A stretch of DNA of 64,000 nt from Pseudomonadota bacterium (lineage in GTDB: Bacteria > Pseudomonadota > Gammaproteobacteria > Steroidobacterales > Steroidobacteraceae), in NCBI GenBank assembly GCA_021816775.1, contig JAKAXA010000014.1, positions 1 to 64,000 of the forward strand, written 5' to 3'. Position numbers and translations under genes: made by a program. The notes under the pieces were generated by a model. The model saw only the letters and a program-made list of their open reading frames with translations. It was not told the DNA's origin and did no database searches. The first letter of the stretch is position 1. Each line of letters opens with the position of its first letter. This document shows, one piece after another, positions 43,833 through 54,165 of the stretch.

Positions 43833-44435
43833 GCGCGGTGGAGGCGCAGCACGTCGCGGCGACGCGCGCGTCGGTCGACGATTTGGACGAACAGGAGATT
43901 CTCGAATCGATCCTCGAGGCGTCCAAGCCGCCGCGCCCGGCCGTCAGCGACCGGCTGGAGTGCCTGCTCTACACGCCGTTCCGCTACGCGCCACCGGCGC
44001 CGGGGCGAGCCGCACCGGTTGCGCGCAGCTCGGCTACTGGCGCTGGCGATTCCTGCGCGATCGTCATGGCCTGACGCGACTCGACGCCGTGCCGCACACG
44101 CTCTGTGAGACGGTGGCAGTGGGTACCGCGGTCGATCTGCGCCTGCCGCCGCCCGCACGGGACCGAGCGCTCTGGACTGGTCCCAACGATTACAGCACAT
44201 GTCAGCAATTCGCCCGCAGCGCTCGTCAGGCCCACGTGCGGATCGTCCGTTACGCCTCAGTGCGTGATCCCGAGCACGGCGGTTGCAGCAGTGCTCGACT
44301 GCCGGACCTTCACCGCCGGAATCCGTCAAAGGCAAACGTGGTTTCTCACTGTTGATGCTCGCCGCGTCTCATGGGTGCGCGCCGGCGGGCAGCGCCGCGA
44401 GCGGCATGAGTTCTCCTTTGGCTCAGTGGTCCTGG
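43820..44435 (+). pseudogene. Frameshifted RES-domain toxin remnant
   Basis: Three reading frames together spell a RES NAD-degrading toxin. Frame one from about 43820: LALWRAVEAQHVAATRASV to CLLYTPFRYAPPAPG. Frame two from about 44010: CAQLGYWRWRFLRDRHGL, then WTGPNDYSTCQQFARSA and IVRYASVRDPEHGGC. Frame three from about 44290: AVLDCRTFTAGIRQRQTWFL to RRERHEFSF. About 20 residues between TPFRY and the LGYWRW segment, including part of the active site, are missing. The toxin is therefore dead. The track ORFs here are fragments of this wreck. Confidence 0.72.
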
Positions 44436-44443
44436 GGTGCCGC

Positions 44444-46204
44444 CTACGGCGCCGCGCCGAGGCCCGCAGGCGGTAACTCGCCTTCCAGCAATGTGATGGC
44501 GCGGCGCCGCGCGGTGTCAGGATCGAGGCGTCCGGCCGCGACGTCGGCCACCAGCCGCGCATGCTCCCGATGCCTCAATCCAGTGAGCGCCATCCCCAGG
44601 TGGTGCGCGACGTTGGCAAGCGCAACGCGGATCTCGGGCGCGAACTGCTCGCCGTCGCGCGGGCGGCACACCAGCGCGCCCAGCAGGGATTCGGCGACGG
44701 TCATGGGAAGCGCCAGCCCCTCGGTGCCGATGCCGTTGGCCTGCGCCGCGAGCGCCACCGGCTCGTGAGAGGCGCGCAGCGCGACGAACACCGGATCGTC
44801 GGCGTCGATCACCGCCGGCCAGGAATCGTCGCTCGCGGCGTGCCGGCGGTAGGCGCTGCCGCCGCGCTCGTAGACCGCGACCGCGGCGCATTGCATCTTC
44901 AGGCGCTCGAGCGCCATCTCGAGCAGGCGCGCCTCGCGCTCGACGAACGGGCACTCGCGCGCGAACCGCTCCAGAGCCAGCAGCGCCAGGCGCTGGCTGC
45001 GGAAGAACGCCTGCTCGATCCAGCTCTCGAGCCGCCGGTGCAGCGGGCTCAGCACCACCGCCAGCACGAGCGCCGCGAACGCCTGCAGCGCCCAGCCGAT
45101 CCGGTCGCTGACGGCGAACTGGTGCAGCGTCTGCTCGAGGATCGAGAACGTGCCGAACACGAGCGCGGTGAGCAGGCCGAACACCAGCGCCCGGTCGACC
45201 ACGAATCCCACGTCGATGAGGCGCGTGCGCAGGACGGCATACAAATATCCGAACAGCGCGATGCCCTGCAGCGCGGTCACGACTTGGGTCACATCCGCTT
45301 GCCAGCTGCGTGGCGTCACGACCAGCAACAGACTGCTCCCCAGCAGCAGGGCCGTGCTCCAGAGCACCCAGCGGATGCGCAGCCGCTCCTCGTGAGCCGC
45401 GAAGCGATAGCCGGCGAGCAGCACGGACAGCGTCACGGCGATGATTACGGCGAACAGCATCGCGCTGATCGCGCGGTGGGTTCCCGCCATGAGCGTCACG
45501 CCGTCGCGAATGAGCGCGACGTACCGAATCTCCGTGGAGCCAAACATGGCCAGAATGACGAGCGCGATGCTCACGCGGGACGCGGTGCGCCAACGTGCCG
45601 GCAGGCTCGCACCGCCCAGGCTGTCAGCCATGGTGAACATCGCCAGTATGATTGCCACGCCGTCCAGGGAGGCCGCCTGGTACTGCCAGAACACCCACGC
45701 CGGCGGCAGCGGCAGCTGCAGGGGGCCGGCGTTGAACAGCGCGAGGAGAAACAGTGCTGACATTCCCCAGCCCGCCCAATCGCGTCCGCGCCACAGGGCC
45801 AACATCGCGATCACGAACATCACGAGCTGAAAGCCGAGAAACTCCGCGCGCTGCAGTGTCGACATCCTGTCGGGGACGGTCGTGACGCGCCGCTCGGCCA
45901 GGCGGCCGTCACGCATGATCGGCAGTGCGAGCTTCGTGCCGGGGACAACGTCGCGACGGTCGAACAGCACGGCGCGTTCGGCTGGCTCCAGGCGGTGAAT
46001 GGGTATGATGTCGCCGGCGCGCAGGCCCTGCGGCAGCGGGGACTGTTGCGTCGCGTGGACCACGTACAGGCCGTCGCGCAGGTGCACGAGTCGCGCCGCA
46101 AAGGTCGATCCCGGCGCGAGTCCGAGTCCGATCAGTGCGCCGGAGGCGAGGCTGCCGAGCGCGAACAGGGTCAGCACCAACCGAACACCGAGGACGCGTG
46201 ACAT
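44444..46204 (-). CDS. Orphan membrane protein with GAF-like C-terminus
   Basis: 586 residues from ATG 46204 (MSRVLGVRLVLTLFALGSLA). One N-terminal helix, then a periplasmic segment of about 90 residues with a PDZ-like LRAGDIIPIHRLEPAE. Roughly seven or eight membrane helices follow (residues 130-400), then a cytoplasmic GAF-like region (ECPFVEREARLLEMALERLK onward). This layout resembles sensor histidine kinases, but no HisKA or HATPase_c part follows; the protein ends at EGELPPAG. It is either a kinase-less sensor or the truncated remains of one. No response regulator is adjacent. Confidence 0.6.
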   Translation of the reverse strand: MSRVLGVRLVLTLFALGSLASGALIGLGLAPGSTFAARLVHLRDGLYVVHATQQSPLPQGLRAGDIIPIHRLEPAERAVLFDRRDVVPGTKLALPIMRDGRLAERRVTTVPDRMSTLQRAEFLGFQLVMFVIAMLALWRGRDWAGWGMSALFLLALFNAGPLQLPLPPAWVFWQYQAASLDGVAIILAMFTMADSLGGASLPARWRTASRVSIALVILAMFGSTEIRYVALIRDGVTLMAGTHRAISAMLFAVIIAVTLSVLLAGYRFAAHEERLRIRWVLWSTALLLGSSLLLVVTPRSWQADVTQVVTALQGIALFGYLYAVLRTRLIDVGFVVDRALVFGLLTALVFGTFSILEQTLHQFAVSDRIGWALQAFAALVLAVVLSPLHRRLESWIEQAFFRSQRLALLALERFARECPFVEREARLLEMALERLKMQCAAVAVYERGGSAYRRHAASDDSWPAVIDADDPVFVALRASHEPVALAAQANGIGTEGLALPMTVAESLLGALVCRPRDGEQFAPEIRVALANVAHHLGMALTGLRHREHARLVADVAAGRLDPDTARRRAITLLEGELPPAGLGAAP

Positions 46205-46295
46205 CACGATCTTCCCCCGCCAGCGGCCCGGGGCGGCCGCCGATGGGCGAGTGTAAGGAAAACCGGCGGGACGCGGAAGTTCTGCCGCGCGCGCC

Positions 46296-46805
46296 TCAGC
46301 GCTCGAGCACGGTGCCGCAGCGCTTGCAGGTGCGCGCCGCACGATTGGCGTAGAAGCGCTCGAACACCGGCGGCAGCTGGGCCTCGATGTCGGTCAGCTC
46401 GATGAACGCCTCGTGCAGCAGGCTCGCGCAGCTCGGGCAGTACCACTGGAACCCGTCGCGCTCCCCGGGGCGGCGCTGGCGCTCGATGACCAGGCCCAGA
46501 CTCCCTGCGGGCCGTTGCGGGGAGTGCGGCACGAGGGCCGGCAGCAGCAGCATCTCGCCCGGGCGGACCGGGAGGTCGACCGGGCGCCCGCCCTGCATCG
46601 TCTTCAGCACGATGTCGCCCTCGAGCTGGTAGAACAGCTCCTGGCCCGGGTCGAGGTGGAAGTCCTGGCGGGCGTTGGGCCCCCCGACCACCATGATGAT
46701 GAAGTCCCCGTCGGCGAACACGCGCCGGTTGCCGACCGGCGGCTTCAGCAGGTGGCGGTTGGCCTCGATCCACTGTTGCAAGTTGAGCGCATGCGGGGCA
46801 TCCAT
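46296..46805 (-). CDS. nbaC: 3-hydroxyanthranilate 3,4-dioxygenase
   Basis: 169-residue cupin that opens the ring of 3-hydroxyanthranilate in the kynurenine route to quinolinate/NAD or in tryptophan breakdown. The iron ligands are in [18 protein letters not shown] (His, Glu) and LVPHSPQRP (His). The C-terminal rubredoxin-like pair CPSC...CKRCG marks the bacterial form. No other kyn genes are in the window. Confidence 0.94.
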   Translation of the reverse strand: MDAPHALNLQQWIEANRHLLKPPVGNRRVFADGDFIIMVVGGPNARQDFHLDPGQELFYQLEGDIVLKTMQGGRPVDLPVRPGEMLLLPALVPHSPQRPAGSLGLVIERQRRPGERDGFQWYCPSCASLLHEAFIELTDIEAQLPPVFERFYANRAARTCKRCGTVLER

Positions 46806-46816
46806 GGCGGATCTCC

Positions 46817-47635
46817 TCAGGTCTCGATGGATTGATAGCCGCGCGAGGGCACTGCGGTGGTGATTCCGCTGTCGAGATCGAGCGCGGTCAGCGCGCCGCC
46901 CCACACACAGCCGGTGTCGAGTCCGGCGAGGTTCGCGCGCAGCACCAGGCCGAGCGCCGACCAGTGTCCGAACACGACGCGAACGGCGCCGCTGAGCCGA
47001 TCCTCCGCCTCGAACCACGGCCGCCACGCGGAGCCGTCCGCGGGCGGCTGGCCCTTGAGCGCGAGATTGATCTGCCCGTCGCGCGTGCACAGGCGCATGC
47101 GGGTCAGCACGTTGATGATGAAGCGCAGGCGGTCCATGCCCGCGAGGTCCTCCGACCAGCGGTCGGGCTGATCACCGTACATGTGCTCGAACAGTTCCAC
47201 CCGTCCCGTGCGCAGCTCGGACTCGACCTCGCGCGCGTGCGCCAGGGTGGCCTCGGCCGTCCACTGCGGGACGACGCCGGCATGCACGATCAGGTCGCCG
47301 GCCGCCAGATGCGCGAGCGGGCGCTGGCTCAGCCACTCGATCAGGCGCTCGCGGTCCTTGGCGCCGAGCACTTCCTCCAGCGTGTCGGAGCGGCGCATCC
47401 GGCGGCGGCCGGCCGCCACCGCGAGCAGATGCAGATCGTGGTTGCCGAGAACCGTCTCGGCGTTCTCGCCGAGCGCGCGCACGAAGCGCAGCACCTCGAG
47501 CGAGCGCGGCCCGCGGTTGACCAGGTCGCCGACGAACCACAGCCGGTCCCGATCCGCCGAGAAGCGCAAGCGCGCGAGCAGCTCGCGCAGTTCCTCGTAA
47601 CAGCCTTGCACGTCGCCAATGGCGAAGCGGCTCAA
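46817..47635 (-). CDS. apaH: Symmetrical diadenosine tetraphosphatase
   Basis: 272 residues; hydrolyses Ap4A to two ADP. Metallophosphatase motifs: [35 protein letters not shown] and a late VFGHWSALG. It starts at TTG 47635 ([11 protein letters not shown]), overlapping the apaG stop by 4 bases; the longer track ORF is antisense or out-of-frame sequence upstream. Part of the conserved surA-pdxA-rsmA-apaG-apaH block. Confidence 0.93.
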   Translation of the reverse strand: MSRFAIGDVQGCYEELRELLARLRFSADRDRLWFVGDLVNRGPRSLEVLRFVRALGENAETVLGNHDLHLLAVAAGRRRMRRSDTLEEVLGAKDRERLIEWLSQRPLAHLAAGDLIVHAGVVPQWTAEATLAHAREVESELRTGRVELFEHMYGDQPDRWSEDLAGMDRLRFIINVLTRMRLCTRDGQINLALKGQPPADGSAWRPWFEAEDRLSGAVRVVFGHWSALGLVLRANLAGLDTGCVWGGALTALDLDSGITTAVPSRGYQSIET

Positions 47636-48009
47636 TGCAGGATCCCGGGCATGGCGAGGCGAAACAGCGGGATGGGCGCATCGAAGCGCTGTCCTTGCGC
47701 GTCGATCATCTGGTAGCTGCCCTGCATCGTGCCGACCGGCGTCTCGAGCACCGCGCCGCTCGAGTAGCGGAAGCCCTGGCCGGGCTCGAGCCGCGGCTGC
47801 TCGCCGACCACCCCGTCGCCGCGCACTTCCTTCACCCCGCCATTGGCGTCCGTGATGATCCAGTGCCGCGTGAGCAGCGTCGCCGGCAGCCCGCCCTCGT
47901 TGCGGATGGTGATGGTGTAGGCGAACACGTAGCGCTGCTCGCCCGGATCGGATTGCTCGCCCAGGTAGCTGGTCTCGACGTCGATGCGGATATTGTGCGG
48001 CGCGCTCAT
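47632..48009 (-). CDS. apaG: Co2+/Mg2+ efflux protein ApaG
   Basis: 125 residues with a fibronectin III-like fold. Family markers: [42 protein letters not shown] and METPVG-like [13 protein letters not shown]. It is translationally coupled to apaH. Precise role uncertain despite the historical name. Confidence 0.93.
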   Translation of the reverse strand: MSAPHNIRIDVETSYLGEQSDPGEQRYVFAYTITIRNEGGLPATLLTRHWIITDANGGVKEVRGDGVVGEQPRLEPGQGFRYSSGAVLETPVGTMQGSYQMIDAQGQRFDAPIPLFRLAMPGILH

Positions 48010-48063
48010 ACGCGGGCATTTTACCGGGCCGTGGCCGGCCCCGCGATGCGCGTGGCGCGCCGC

Positions 48064-48525
48064 TCAGTCCTGGGGGGCCGCGCTCGCGCGCTTGACGCGC
48101 ACGGCGAGCACGTCGCAGGGGGCGGCGTGCAGCACCGTATCCTCGGTGAGATTCACCAGAATGGACATGCCGTGCCGCTCGCGGCTGCCGAGCACGATGA
48201 GGTCCGCCTGACGCTTGCGCGCGAGGCGCACGATCTCGGCCTTGACGTTGCCGGTCTCGACCCAGCACGGCGCCCCCGCGAACCCGAGCTCACCGGCGAG
48301 CTGGGCGAGCCGTGCGCGCGCCTGCTCGAGCAATTCGTTCTCGATGCGCCCGGTGGCCATGAGCGTCTCGGCCATCGGCTCGACCGGGAGGAACTCCACG
48401 ACGTGCAGCAGCTCGATCTGCGCCTCCAGCCGCCGGGCGAGAGCGGCGGCGTGCCGCCCGATCTGCATGCTGTCCTCCCTCAGATCGAGCACCACCAGAA
48501 TGCGACGGTATGACTCGCTGGCCAT
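48064..48525 (-). CDS. Universal stress protein
   Basis: 153 residues with the Usp fold. N-terminal RILVVLDLREDS; ATP-binding-type C-terminus GSRERHGMSILVNLTEDTVLHAAPCDVLAV, in which the usual G-2X-G-9X-G(S/T) loop is altered (no glycines between RHG and the N of LVNLTE). It may therefore be of the UspA type that does not bind ATP. ATG 48525 is preferred over the GTG at 48531. It interrupts the apaG-rsmA neighbourhood. Confidence 0.88.
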   Translation of the reverse strand: MASESYRRILVVLDLREDSMQIGRHAAALARRLEAQIELLHVVEFLPVEPMAETLMATGRIENELLEQARARLAQLAGELGFAGAPCWVETGNVKAEIVRLARKRQADLIVLGSRERHGMSILVNLTEDTVLHAAPCDVLAVRVKRASAAPQD

Positions 48526-48539
48526 ACGCACAGCCTAGC

Positions 48540-49361
48540 TCAATCCGGCGCTTGAGACATCTGGGCGAGAGCGTTGAAGGTCTCGGGCGCGACCGTCTCG
48601 GGGCGGGCCGACGGGTCGACCCCGCAACGCTCGATCTGGGCAACCGTGACCTGCCCGCGCAGCGCATTGCGCAGGGTCTTGCGGCGGTGGGCAAAGGCGG
48701 CGGCCACCAGGGCGGCATAGCGCGGGTGCACCGGGAAGCGCGGCGACGGCCGCACCGTGAGCCGGGCCACGGCCGACCAGACCCGGGGCGGCGGCTGGAA
48801 TGCGCCGGGTCCGACATCGAAGAGCGGCTCGACCTGCACCCAGGGGGCGAGCATCACGGTCAGCCGGCCGTAGGCGGCATCGCCGGGCGCAGCGGCCATG
48901 CGCTCGATGAGCTCGCGCTGCAGCATCACGTGCAGGTCGGCGATCACCGGCGCGCTCTCGAGCAGGTGAAACAGCAGCGGCGTCGAGATGTTGTACGGCA
49001 GGTTGCCGATCACGCGCAGCCGGCCGCGCGTGGCGGCGAGCGCGGCGAAGTCGAAGCGCAGCGCGTCGGCCTCGTGCAGCGTGAAGCGCGGCTCGTGCGC
49101 GAAACGCTCGCGCAGCAGCGCGGCGAGGTCGCGGTCGATCTCCACCGCATCGAGCGTCCGGCACGAGGACTCGAGCAGCAGCGCCGTGAGCGCTGCGCGC
49201 CCGGGCCCGATCTCGATCAGGGCGTCCCCGGCGCGCGGCGCCACGGCGGTGACGATCCGCTCGAGCACCGCGGGATCGTGCAGGAAGTGCTGGCCGAAGC
49301 GCTTGCGGGCGCGCGGCGCGGCCGCAGTCCGTCGAGGGACCTGGCCGCGGGGGCGTCTCAC
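48540..49361 (-). CDS. rsmA: 16S rRNA A1518/A1519 dimethyltransferase
   Basis: 273 residues (KsgA). The SAM motif is [17 protein letters not shown], preceded by [11 protein letters not shown], with the catalytic NLPYNIST. It dimethylates two adjacent adenines at the 3' end of 16S rRNA during 30S assembly. An alanine/arginine-rich N-terminal extension of about 18 residues precedes the conserved part, so a later start is possible. It overlaps the pdxA stop by 4 bases. Confidence 0.94.
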   Translation of the reverse strand: MRRPRGQVPRRTAAAPRARKRFGQHFLHDPAVLERIVTAVAPRAGDALIEIGPGRAALTALLLESSCRTLDAVEIDRDLAALLRERFAHEPRFTLHEADALRFDFAALAATRGRLRVIGNLPYNISTPLLFHLLESAPVIADLHVMLQRELIERMAAAPGDAAYGRLTVMLAPWVQVEPLFDVGPGAFQPPPRVWSAVARLTVRPSPRFPVHPRYAALVAAAFAHRRKTLRNALRGQVTVAQIERCGVDPSARPETVAPETFNALAQMSQAPD

Positions 49362-50335
49362 GCGCGGCGTCGGGCCAGCGTGACGGCCAGCTCGAGGGCG
49401 GCGATCAGGCTCCCGGGCTCGGCGCGCCCGGTGCCGGCCAGCTCGAGCGCGGTGCCGTGGTCGACCGAGGTGCGCAGGATCGGCAGGCCCAGCGTCACAT
49501 TCACGGCGGTGTCGAACCCGGCGTGCTTGACCACCGGCAGGCCCTGGTCGTGGTACATCGCCAGCACGGCGTCGTAGCCGGCCAGCACGCGCGGCACGAA
49601 CACGGTGTCGGCCGGGAGCGGACCCGCCACGTCGATGCCGCGCGCACGCAGCGTCTCGAGCGCCGGCGCGATGATGCGGATCTCCTCATCGCCGAGATGT
49701 CCGCCCTCGCCGGCGTGGGGGTTCAGGCCGCACACGGCGATGCGCGGGCGCGCGAGGCCCCACCAGCGTTTCAGATCACCATCGAGGATGGTGCCGATCG
49801 TGCACAGCGACTCGCGGGTGATCGCGCCGCTCACCCGGGCGAGCGGCAGGTGCGTGGTGGCGAGTGCGACGCGCAGCGACCCGGTGAGCAGCATCATGAC
49901 GGGCAAGGCGCCGGTGCGCTCGGCGAAGAACTCGGTGTGGCCCGTGAACGGGATGCCGGCGTCGTTGATGACGCCCTTGTGCACCGGGGCGGTCACGATG
50001 GCCGCGAACTCACCGGCCCGGGCGCCTTCGCAGGCCCGCTCGAGCAGGCCGATCACGTAGCGCGCATTGCGTACATCGAGCCGGCCGGGCTCGCTCGCGG
50101 CGGCGAGCGCATGATGCTCGACGGTGAGGCCGCCGGGCTCGTGAGGGCAGGGGGCATCCGGCCGGTACTCGCGCAGGCTCACCGGCAGCCCGAGTGCCTG
50201 CGCGCGCCCGGCGAGCAGCGCGCGATCGGCGAGGCAGACCAGCTCGCACTCGAAGCGCCGCGCGGCGACCGCGAGGCACAGCTCGGGTCCGATTCCGGCC
50301 GGCTCGCCCGAGGTGAGCACGATGCGCGGCGGCAT
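49358..50335 (-). CDS. pdxA: 4-hydroxythreonine-4-phosphate dehydrogenase
   Basis: 325 residues, pyridoxal phosphate synthesis. Family motifs: [16 protein letters not shown] at the start, [21 protein letters not shown] with metal-binding His, [13 protein letters not shown] and [13 protein letters not shown]. It sits between surA and rsmA in the conserved operon and follows surA by 13 bases. Confidence 0.95.
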   Translation of the reverse strand: MPPRIVLTSGEPAGIGPELCLAVAARRFECELVCLADRALLAGRAQALGLPVSLREYRPDAPCPHEPGGLTVEHHALAAASEPGRLDVRNARYVIGLLERACEGARAGEFAAIVTAPVHKGVINDAGIPFTGHTEFFAERTGALPVMMLLTGSLRVALATTHLPLARVSGAITRESLCTIGTILDGDLKRWWGLARPRIAVCGLNPHAGEGGHLGDEEIRIIAPALETLRARGIDVAGPLPADTVFVPRVLAGYDAVLAMYHDQGLPVVKHAGFDTAVNVTLGLPILRTSVDHGTALELAGTGRAEPGSLIAALELAVTLARRRA

Positions 50336-50348
50336 GGGCGCGGCCCGC

Positions 50349-51725
50349 TCAGTCGCTCAGAATCTTCACGTACGCATCATCGCGCAGCCGCTGCAGCCAC
50401 AGCTCGGTGTCCTCCTCGGCGCGGCTCGCGCGGATGGCTTCCATCGCGTGCAGCCGCTTCATCTCCTTCGTCTCGTCGTACTGGCGCCGGCCGAGCAGCT
50501 GCGCGATGTGCCAGCCGTAGCGGGTCTGGAACGGCTGGCTGATCTGGCCGACTTTCAGTTTGGCGATCGCCGCGGCGAAGCGCTTGGTGAAGACCGAGGG
50601 GCTCTGCCAGCCGAGATCGCCCCCCTTGGACGCCGAGCCCGGATCCTTCGAGATCGACGCGGCGATCACGGAGAATTTGACCTTGCCCGCGAGGATCTCC
50701 TTGCGGATCTTCTCCAGGCGCGCGCGAACCGTGGCATTGTCCTGCAGCGCATTCGGGACGAGCAGGATGTGCCGCACGTGCACCTGCTCGATGATGTCCT
50801 TGTGCTCCTGGCGGCGGATGTTGTTCAGCTTGACGATGTGGAAGCCCGACGGGGTGCGGATCGGCGCGCTCACCTGGCCCGGCTGCAGTTTCGGCACCAC
50901 GCGGGTGAGGAACGTCGGCAGGTCGATGCCCTTGCGCCAGCCGAGATTGCCGCCCTTGAGCGCATCCCCGCTGTTGGAGTAGGTGACCGCGAGCTTGGCG
51001 AAGTTCTTGCCTTGCTTGGCGAGCGCGTCGACCTTGTCGGCGAGCTTCTGCGCGGCGGCGAGCTCGGCCGGCGTGGCATTCGGCGGTACGGCGATGAGGA
51101 TGTGCGAGACGTTGTACTCCGTGCCGGTGGTGGGCTCCCTGGCCTGACGCGCGAGGAACTGATCGATCTGACGCGGCGTGACCACGATGCGCTGCAGCAC
51201 GTCGCGCTCGCGCAGCAGGCCGATGATCAGCTGATCGCGCATCTGCTCACGGTAGTCGGCGTAGTTGATGCCCTGCTGCGCCAGCGCGCTCGGCAGGTCC
51301 GCGAACGGGATGCCGTTGCGTGCCGCGACACTCTGCAGCGCCGCGTTCAGCGTGTCGTCGGAGATCGCGATGCCGTCCTGCCGGGCCTGCTGCAGCTGGA
51401 CCTGCTGCAGGATCAGGCTGTTGAGCACCTGCTTGCGCAGCACGCTCTGCGGCGGGGGGGTCAGGCCCTGCGCCTTCAGCTCCGCCACGACCTGTTGGAC
51501 GCGGTCATCGAGCTGGCTCTGCATGACGACGCCGCTGTTGACGATGGCCGCGATCCGGTCGAGCAGCTGCCCCTGGGTGGACAGGTCGCGGGTCTGGGCG
51601 AGCCCCCGGCCGGGCAGCGCGAGCGCGGCCATCGCGCACAGGGCGCCCAGCCACGCCGCCGGTACGGCGCCCGTGGGGCGCGAGCCCCGAGGGGCGCGGG
51701 TGAAGAAGAAAAAGTACCGCCGCAT
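50349..51725 (-). CDS. surA: Periplasmic chaperone/peptidyl-prolyl isomerase SurA
   Basis: 458 residues. A signal peptide at the N-terminus ([22 protein letters not shown]) is followed by the SurA N domain ([23 protein letters not shown]). Two parvulin domains follow ([12 protein letters not shown]...[15 protein letters not shown] and [11 protein letters not shown]...[12 protein letters not shown]). Delivers outer-membrane proteins such as LptD, encoded directly upstream, to the BAM complex. ATG 51725; the track ORF reaches further into lptD. Confidence 0.95.
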   Translation of the reverse strand: MRRYFFFFTRAPRGSRPTGAVPAAWLGALCAMAALALPGRGLAQTRDLSTQGQLLDRIAAIVNSGVVMQSQLDDRVQQVVAELKAQGLTPPPQSVLRKQVLNSLILQQVQLQQARQDGIAISDDTLNAALQSVAARNGIPFADLPSALAQQGINYADYREQMRDQLIIGLLRERDVLQRIVVTPRQIDQFLARQAREPTTGTEYNVSHILIAVPPNATPAELAAAQKLADKVDALAKQGKNFAKLAVTYSNSGDALKGGNLGWRKGIDLPTFLTRVVPKLQPGQVSAPIRTPSGFHIVKLNNIRRQEHKDIIEQVHVRHILLVPNALQDNATVRARLEKIRKEILAGKVKFSVIAASISKDPGSASKGGDLGWQSPSVFTKRFAAAIAKLKVGQISQPFQTRYGWHIAQLLGRRQYDETKEMKRLHAMEAIRASRAEEDTELWLQRLRDDAYVKILSD

Positions 51726-51748
51726 GCGCTTGAGTCCTCGATCGCTCT

Positions 51749-54112
51749 TCAGGGATTGGGTGCCGGGGCGTTCATGGCCGCCGGAGTGTAGCCGGGGATG
51801 GTTTCGGAGAGGAACGCATCCGGCGCTGATCCGACACTGGCTAGGCCCGTGAGTTCCACCTGCAGGTAGATGCCCGTGTCCTGCGCGCCGGTGCGTGCCA
51901 CGGTTCCCACGGGCCCTACCGCCGGTCGCACCGCCACATAGCGGCGCGCGCCCAGGCGTACCGCCCAGCAGCACGCACGGTACTCGAAGCCGACGAATCT
52001 CTCCAGTGCCTCGTGATCCTGGATCGAATAGATCCCGCGGGCGAAGATGCTCCAATGGCGCCCGATGGGCCAGGCGGCCGAGATCTCCGCCTGCTCGATG
52101 CCGCAGGGGCTGCCGGCCGCCACCCCCAGGGAGTTGCTGCAGAGCACCGTATTGGCGCCCAGCTGCTCGATCGTATTGCGCTCATAGCGGTAGTCGAGAT
52201 TGATCACCCGATCCGGGGCCGGCCGGTACTGCAGCGACACCTGCGCGCGCTGCGCCCGGGAGGCCTGGGGGTCCCATTGCAGTCCGGCCCGCGCGCTCCA
52301 GTGCCGGAATGCCGTCAGCGACAGCTCGGCGATGATGTCCGAGCGCCGGTCGGTGCGCACGACCTCCCCGGGCAGCAGCACGCGCGGGGTCTGGAAATAG
52401 AAGGCCTCGCCGACGGTGGCCGAGAGGTACTGGCGGCCGCTTGCGGTGCCGAGCAGCCGCGTGGTGATGGCGGTGCTCACCTGATTGGCGTCCCCGACGC
52501 GGTCGGCACCCACGTAGCGGTTGGTGCGAAACAGCTCCACCGGCTCCAGGTCCGGCAGGCCGGTATCGAAGATCGGCAGATCGTTCTGGTTGCGGTAGGG
52601 GACGTAGAGGTACATCACCCGCGGCTCGATCGTGATCAGGTGCGAGCCGCCGCGGCCGGCCGTCCGCTCGAGCGTCACCCCCGTATCGAAGCTGGCGATC
52701 GGCAGCGTGCGCGAGGGGGCCTGCGGCGCACCGGGCGCCGTGTGGCGCAGCTCGTACCCGGTGGCGCGCCAGGCGATGGCCGGCCGGATGAAGTATCCCG
52801 GCCCGTCGAAATTGAGCGACACCCGGGGCATGGCGTCGAAGCGCCAGCCGCTCACGGCCGTCGAGTGATCGGAGCGCTGGAAATCGACGACTTCCGATTT
52901 GAATCCGTAGCGCAGCACATCGCCCGGACCCCAGCCGTAGTCGGCATCGACCGTGAGGTCGGGCACGCGGGCGTAGGGGCGCTCGTTCAACGGCAGCGTG
53001 CTGTCGATGGTCTGGAACTGCTGGGCCATGCCGCGGATGTTCCAGTGCTCGGTGCGGTAGGTGAGCGCGGCGCGCCGGTCGAGGAAGGCCGTGCTCGTGC
53101 CCTCGGGCCCGGTGGCGAAGTCCTCGAAGTACGCACTGTCGCTCACGTTCTCCCCGTTGAGCGTCAGGCGCAGCCCGCGCGGCAGGTTCATCACGCTGTC
53201 GAGCCGGATGCGGCCGCGGGCGCGCCCGCCGAGGTAGCTGGTGTCGTTCGGCAGATAGTCCCACTTCAGCTGGGTGTACTGCCGGGCCGTGAGCCAGCGC
53301 ATCTCCCCGCCGACATCCACGCCGCGATGCTGGTACTCGGTCGGCACCAGCGTGAGGTCGGCGTTCGGCGCGATGTTCCAGTAGAGGGGCGCCGAGACCT
53401 GCAGGCCGCCGCGCGAGGTATTGCCGAACGTCGGGAACAGGAAGCCGGTCTTGCGCACGTTGCCGAGCGGAAACGACACCCAAGGCAGGTACACGATCGG
53501 CACGCCGTGCAGGTCGATGCGCGCGTTGCGGCCGACACCGGTGTGCGTGCGCGTATTGAGCGTGATGGAGCTCGCGCGCAGCACCCAGGAGGGCTTCACC
53601 TGCGGGCAGGTGGTGAAGCTGACACCCTGCAGATCGATCACCCCCGCGGGCGTGAGGCGCAGCAGTTGCGCCGTGCCGCGGGCCGAGCGGCGCCGCAGCG
53701 CGAAGTGCGCCGAATTGAACCGCGCGCCGCTCGAGGGGGAATAGCTGCCGCCCTTGCCGGTGACCTTGATCTCGGGATCGGTGTAGTCGATCCCGCCGCG
53801 CGTGCTGAGCGCGCCGCTGCGGCTGTCGTACTCGAGATGCTCGGCGCGGATGCGCCGCTTGCCCTGGCGCACCAGCACATGGCCATCCAAGGTGAACTGT
53901 CCGTCCTTGCCGAGAACCGCGTGGTCCGCAGAGGCGTGCACCTCGCCGCCGGCGGCGAGGCGCTGCTGCGCGGCCCGCCGGCGCGCGGCGCGCGCCGGGG
54001 CGGGCAGCGTCGCCGGCGCAGGCGGGCTCGGCGGCGCGGCGGCCCACAGGCAATGGGGCGCGATGCCGCCAATCGACAGCAGGGCGGCCCAGAGTGCTCT
54101 CCAACGCGGCAT
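51749..54112 (-). CDS. lptD: LPS-assembly protein LptD
   Basis: 787 residues from ATG 54112 (MPRWRALWAALL). Signal peptide, periplasmic OstA/LptA-like domain (GGEVHASADHAVLGKDGQFTLDGHV...IRAEHLEYD), then a large beta-barrel (GRNARIDLHGVPIVYLPWVSFPLG) with many aromatic strands. Cysteines are few: one early in FTTCPQVKPS and a pair in YRACCWAV near the end, consistent with the inter-domain disulfides of LptD. Inserts LPS into the outer leaflet. It is preceded by a -10-like box only about 11 bases from the ATG. Confidence 0.94.
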   Translation of the reverse strand: MPRWRALWAALLSIGGIAPHCLWAAAPPSPPAPATLPAPARAARRRAAQQRLAAGGEVHASADHAVLGKDGQFTLDGHVLVRQGKRRIRAEHLEYDSRSGALSTRGGIDYTDPEIKVTGKGGSYSPSSGARFNSAHFALRRRSARGTAQLLRLTPAGVIDLQGVSFTTCPQVKPSWVLRASSITLNTRTHTGVGRNARIDLHGVPIVYLPWVSFPLGNVRKTGFLFPTFGNTSRGGLQVSAPLYWNIAPNADLTLVPTEYQHRGVDVGGEMRWLTARQYTQLKWDYLPNDTSYLGGRARGRIRLDSVMNLPRGLRLTLNGENVSDSAYFEDFATGPEGTSTAFLDRRAALTYRTEHWNIRGMAQQFQTIDSTLPLNERPYARVPDLTVDADYGWGPGDVLRYGFKSEVVDFQRSDHSTAVSGWRFDAMPRVSLNFDGPGYFIRPAIAWRATGYELRHTAPGAPQAPSRTLPIASFDTGVTLERTAGRGGSHLITIEPRVMYLYVPYRNQNDLPIFDTGLPDLEPVELFRTNRYVGADRVGDANQVSTAITTRLLGTASGRQYLSATVGEAFYFQTPRVLLPGEVVRTDRRSDIIAELSLTAFRHWSARAGLQWDPQASRAQRAQVSLQYRPAPDRVINLDYRYERNTIEQLGANTVLCSNSLGVAAGSPCGIEQAEISAAWPIGRHWSIFARGIYSIQDHEALERFVGFEYRACCWAVRLGARRYVAVRPAVGPVGTVARTGAQDTGIYLQVELTGLASVGSAPDAFLSETIPGYTPAAMNAPAPNP

Positions 54113-54122
54113 GAGGGAGCGG

Positions 54123-54130
54123 ATTATAAT
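54123..54130. promoter_or_regulatory. Symmetric TATAAT box between lptD and amgK
   Basis: ATTATAAT reads as a perfect TATAAT hexamer on both strands (plus 54125-54130; minus 54128-54123). On the plus strand it would start transcription about 30 bases before amgK. On the minus strand it would start about 5 bases before lptD, giving a nearly leaderless mRNA. No strong -35 is seen on either side. Such symmetric -10 elements can drive divergent transcription. Confidence 0.55.
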
Positions 54131-54165
54131 GGCAGGCCCGAAATCCCGTGGGCCCAAAGCACTCC

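Noticed and set aside
43828-44476. Apparent small genes of 120-175 residues
   Set aside because: They are frame fragments of one decayed RES toxin, as shown by RES motifs continuing from one frame to the next.
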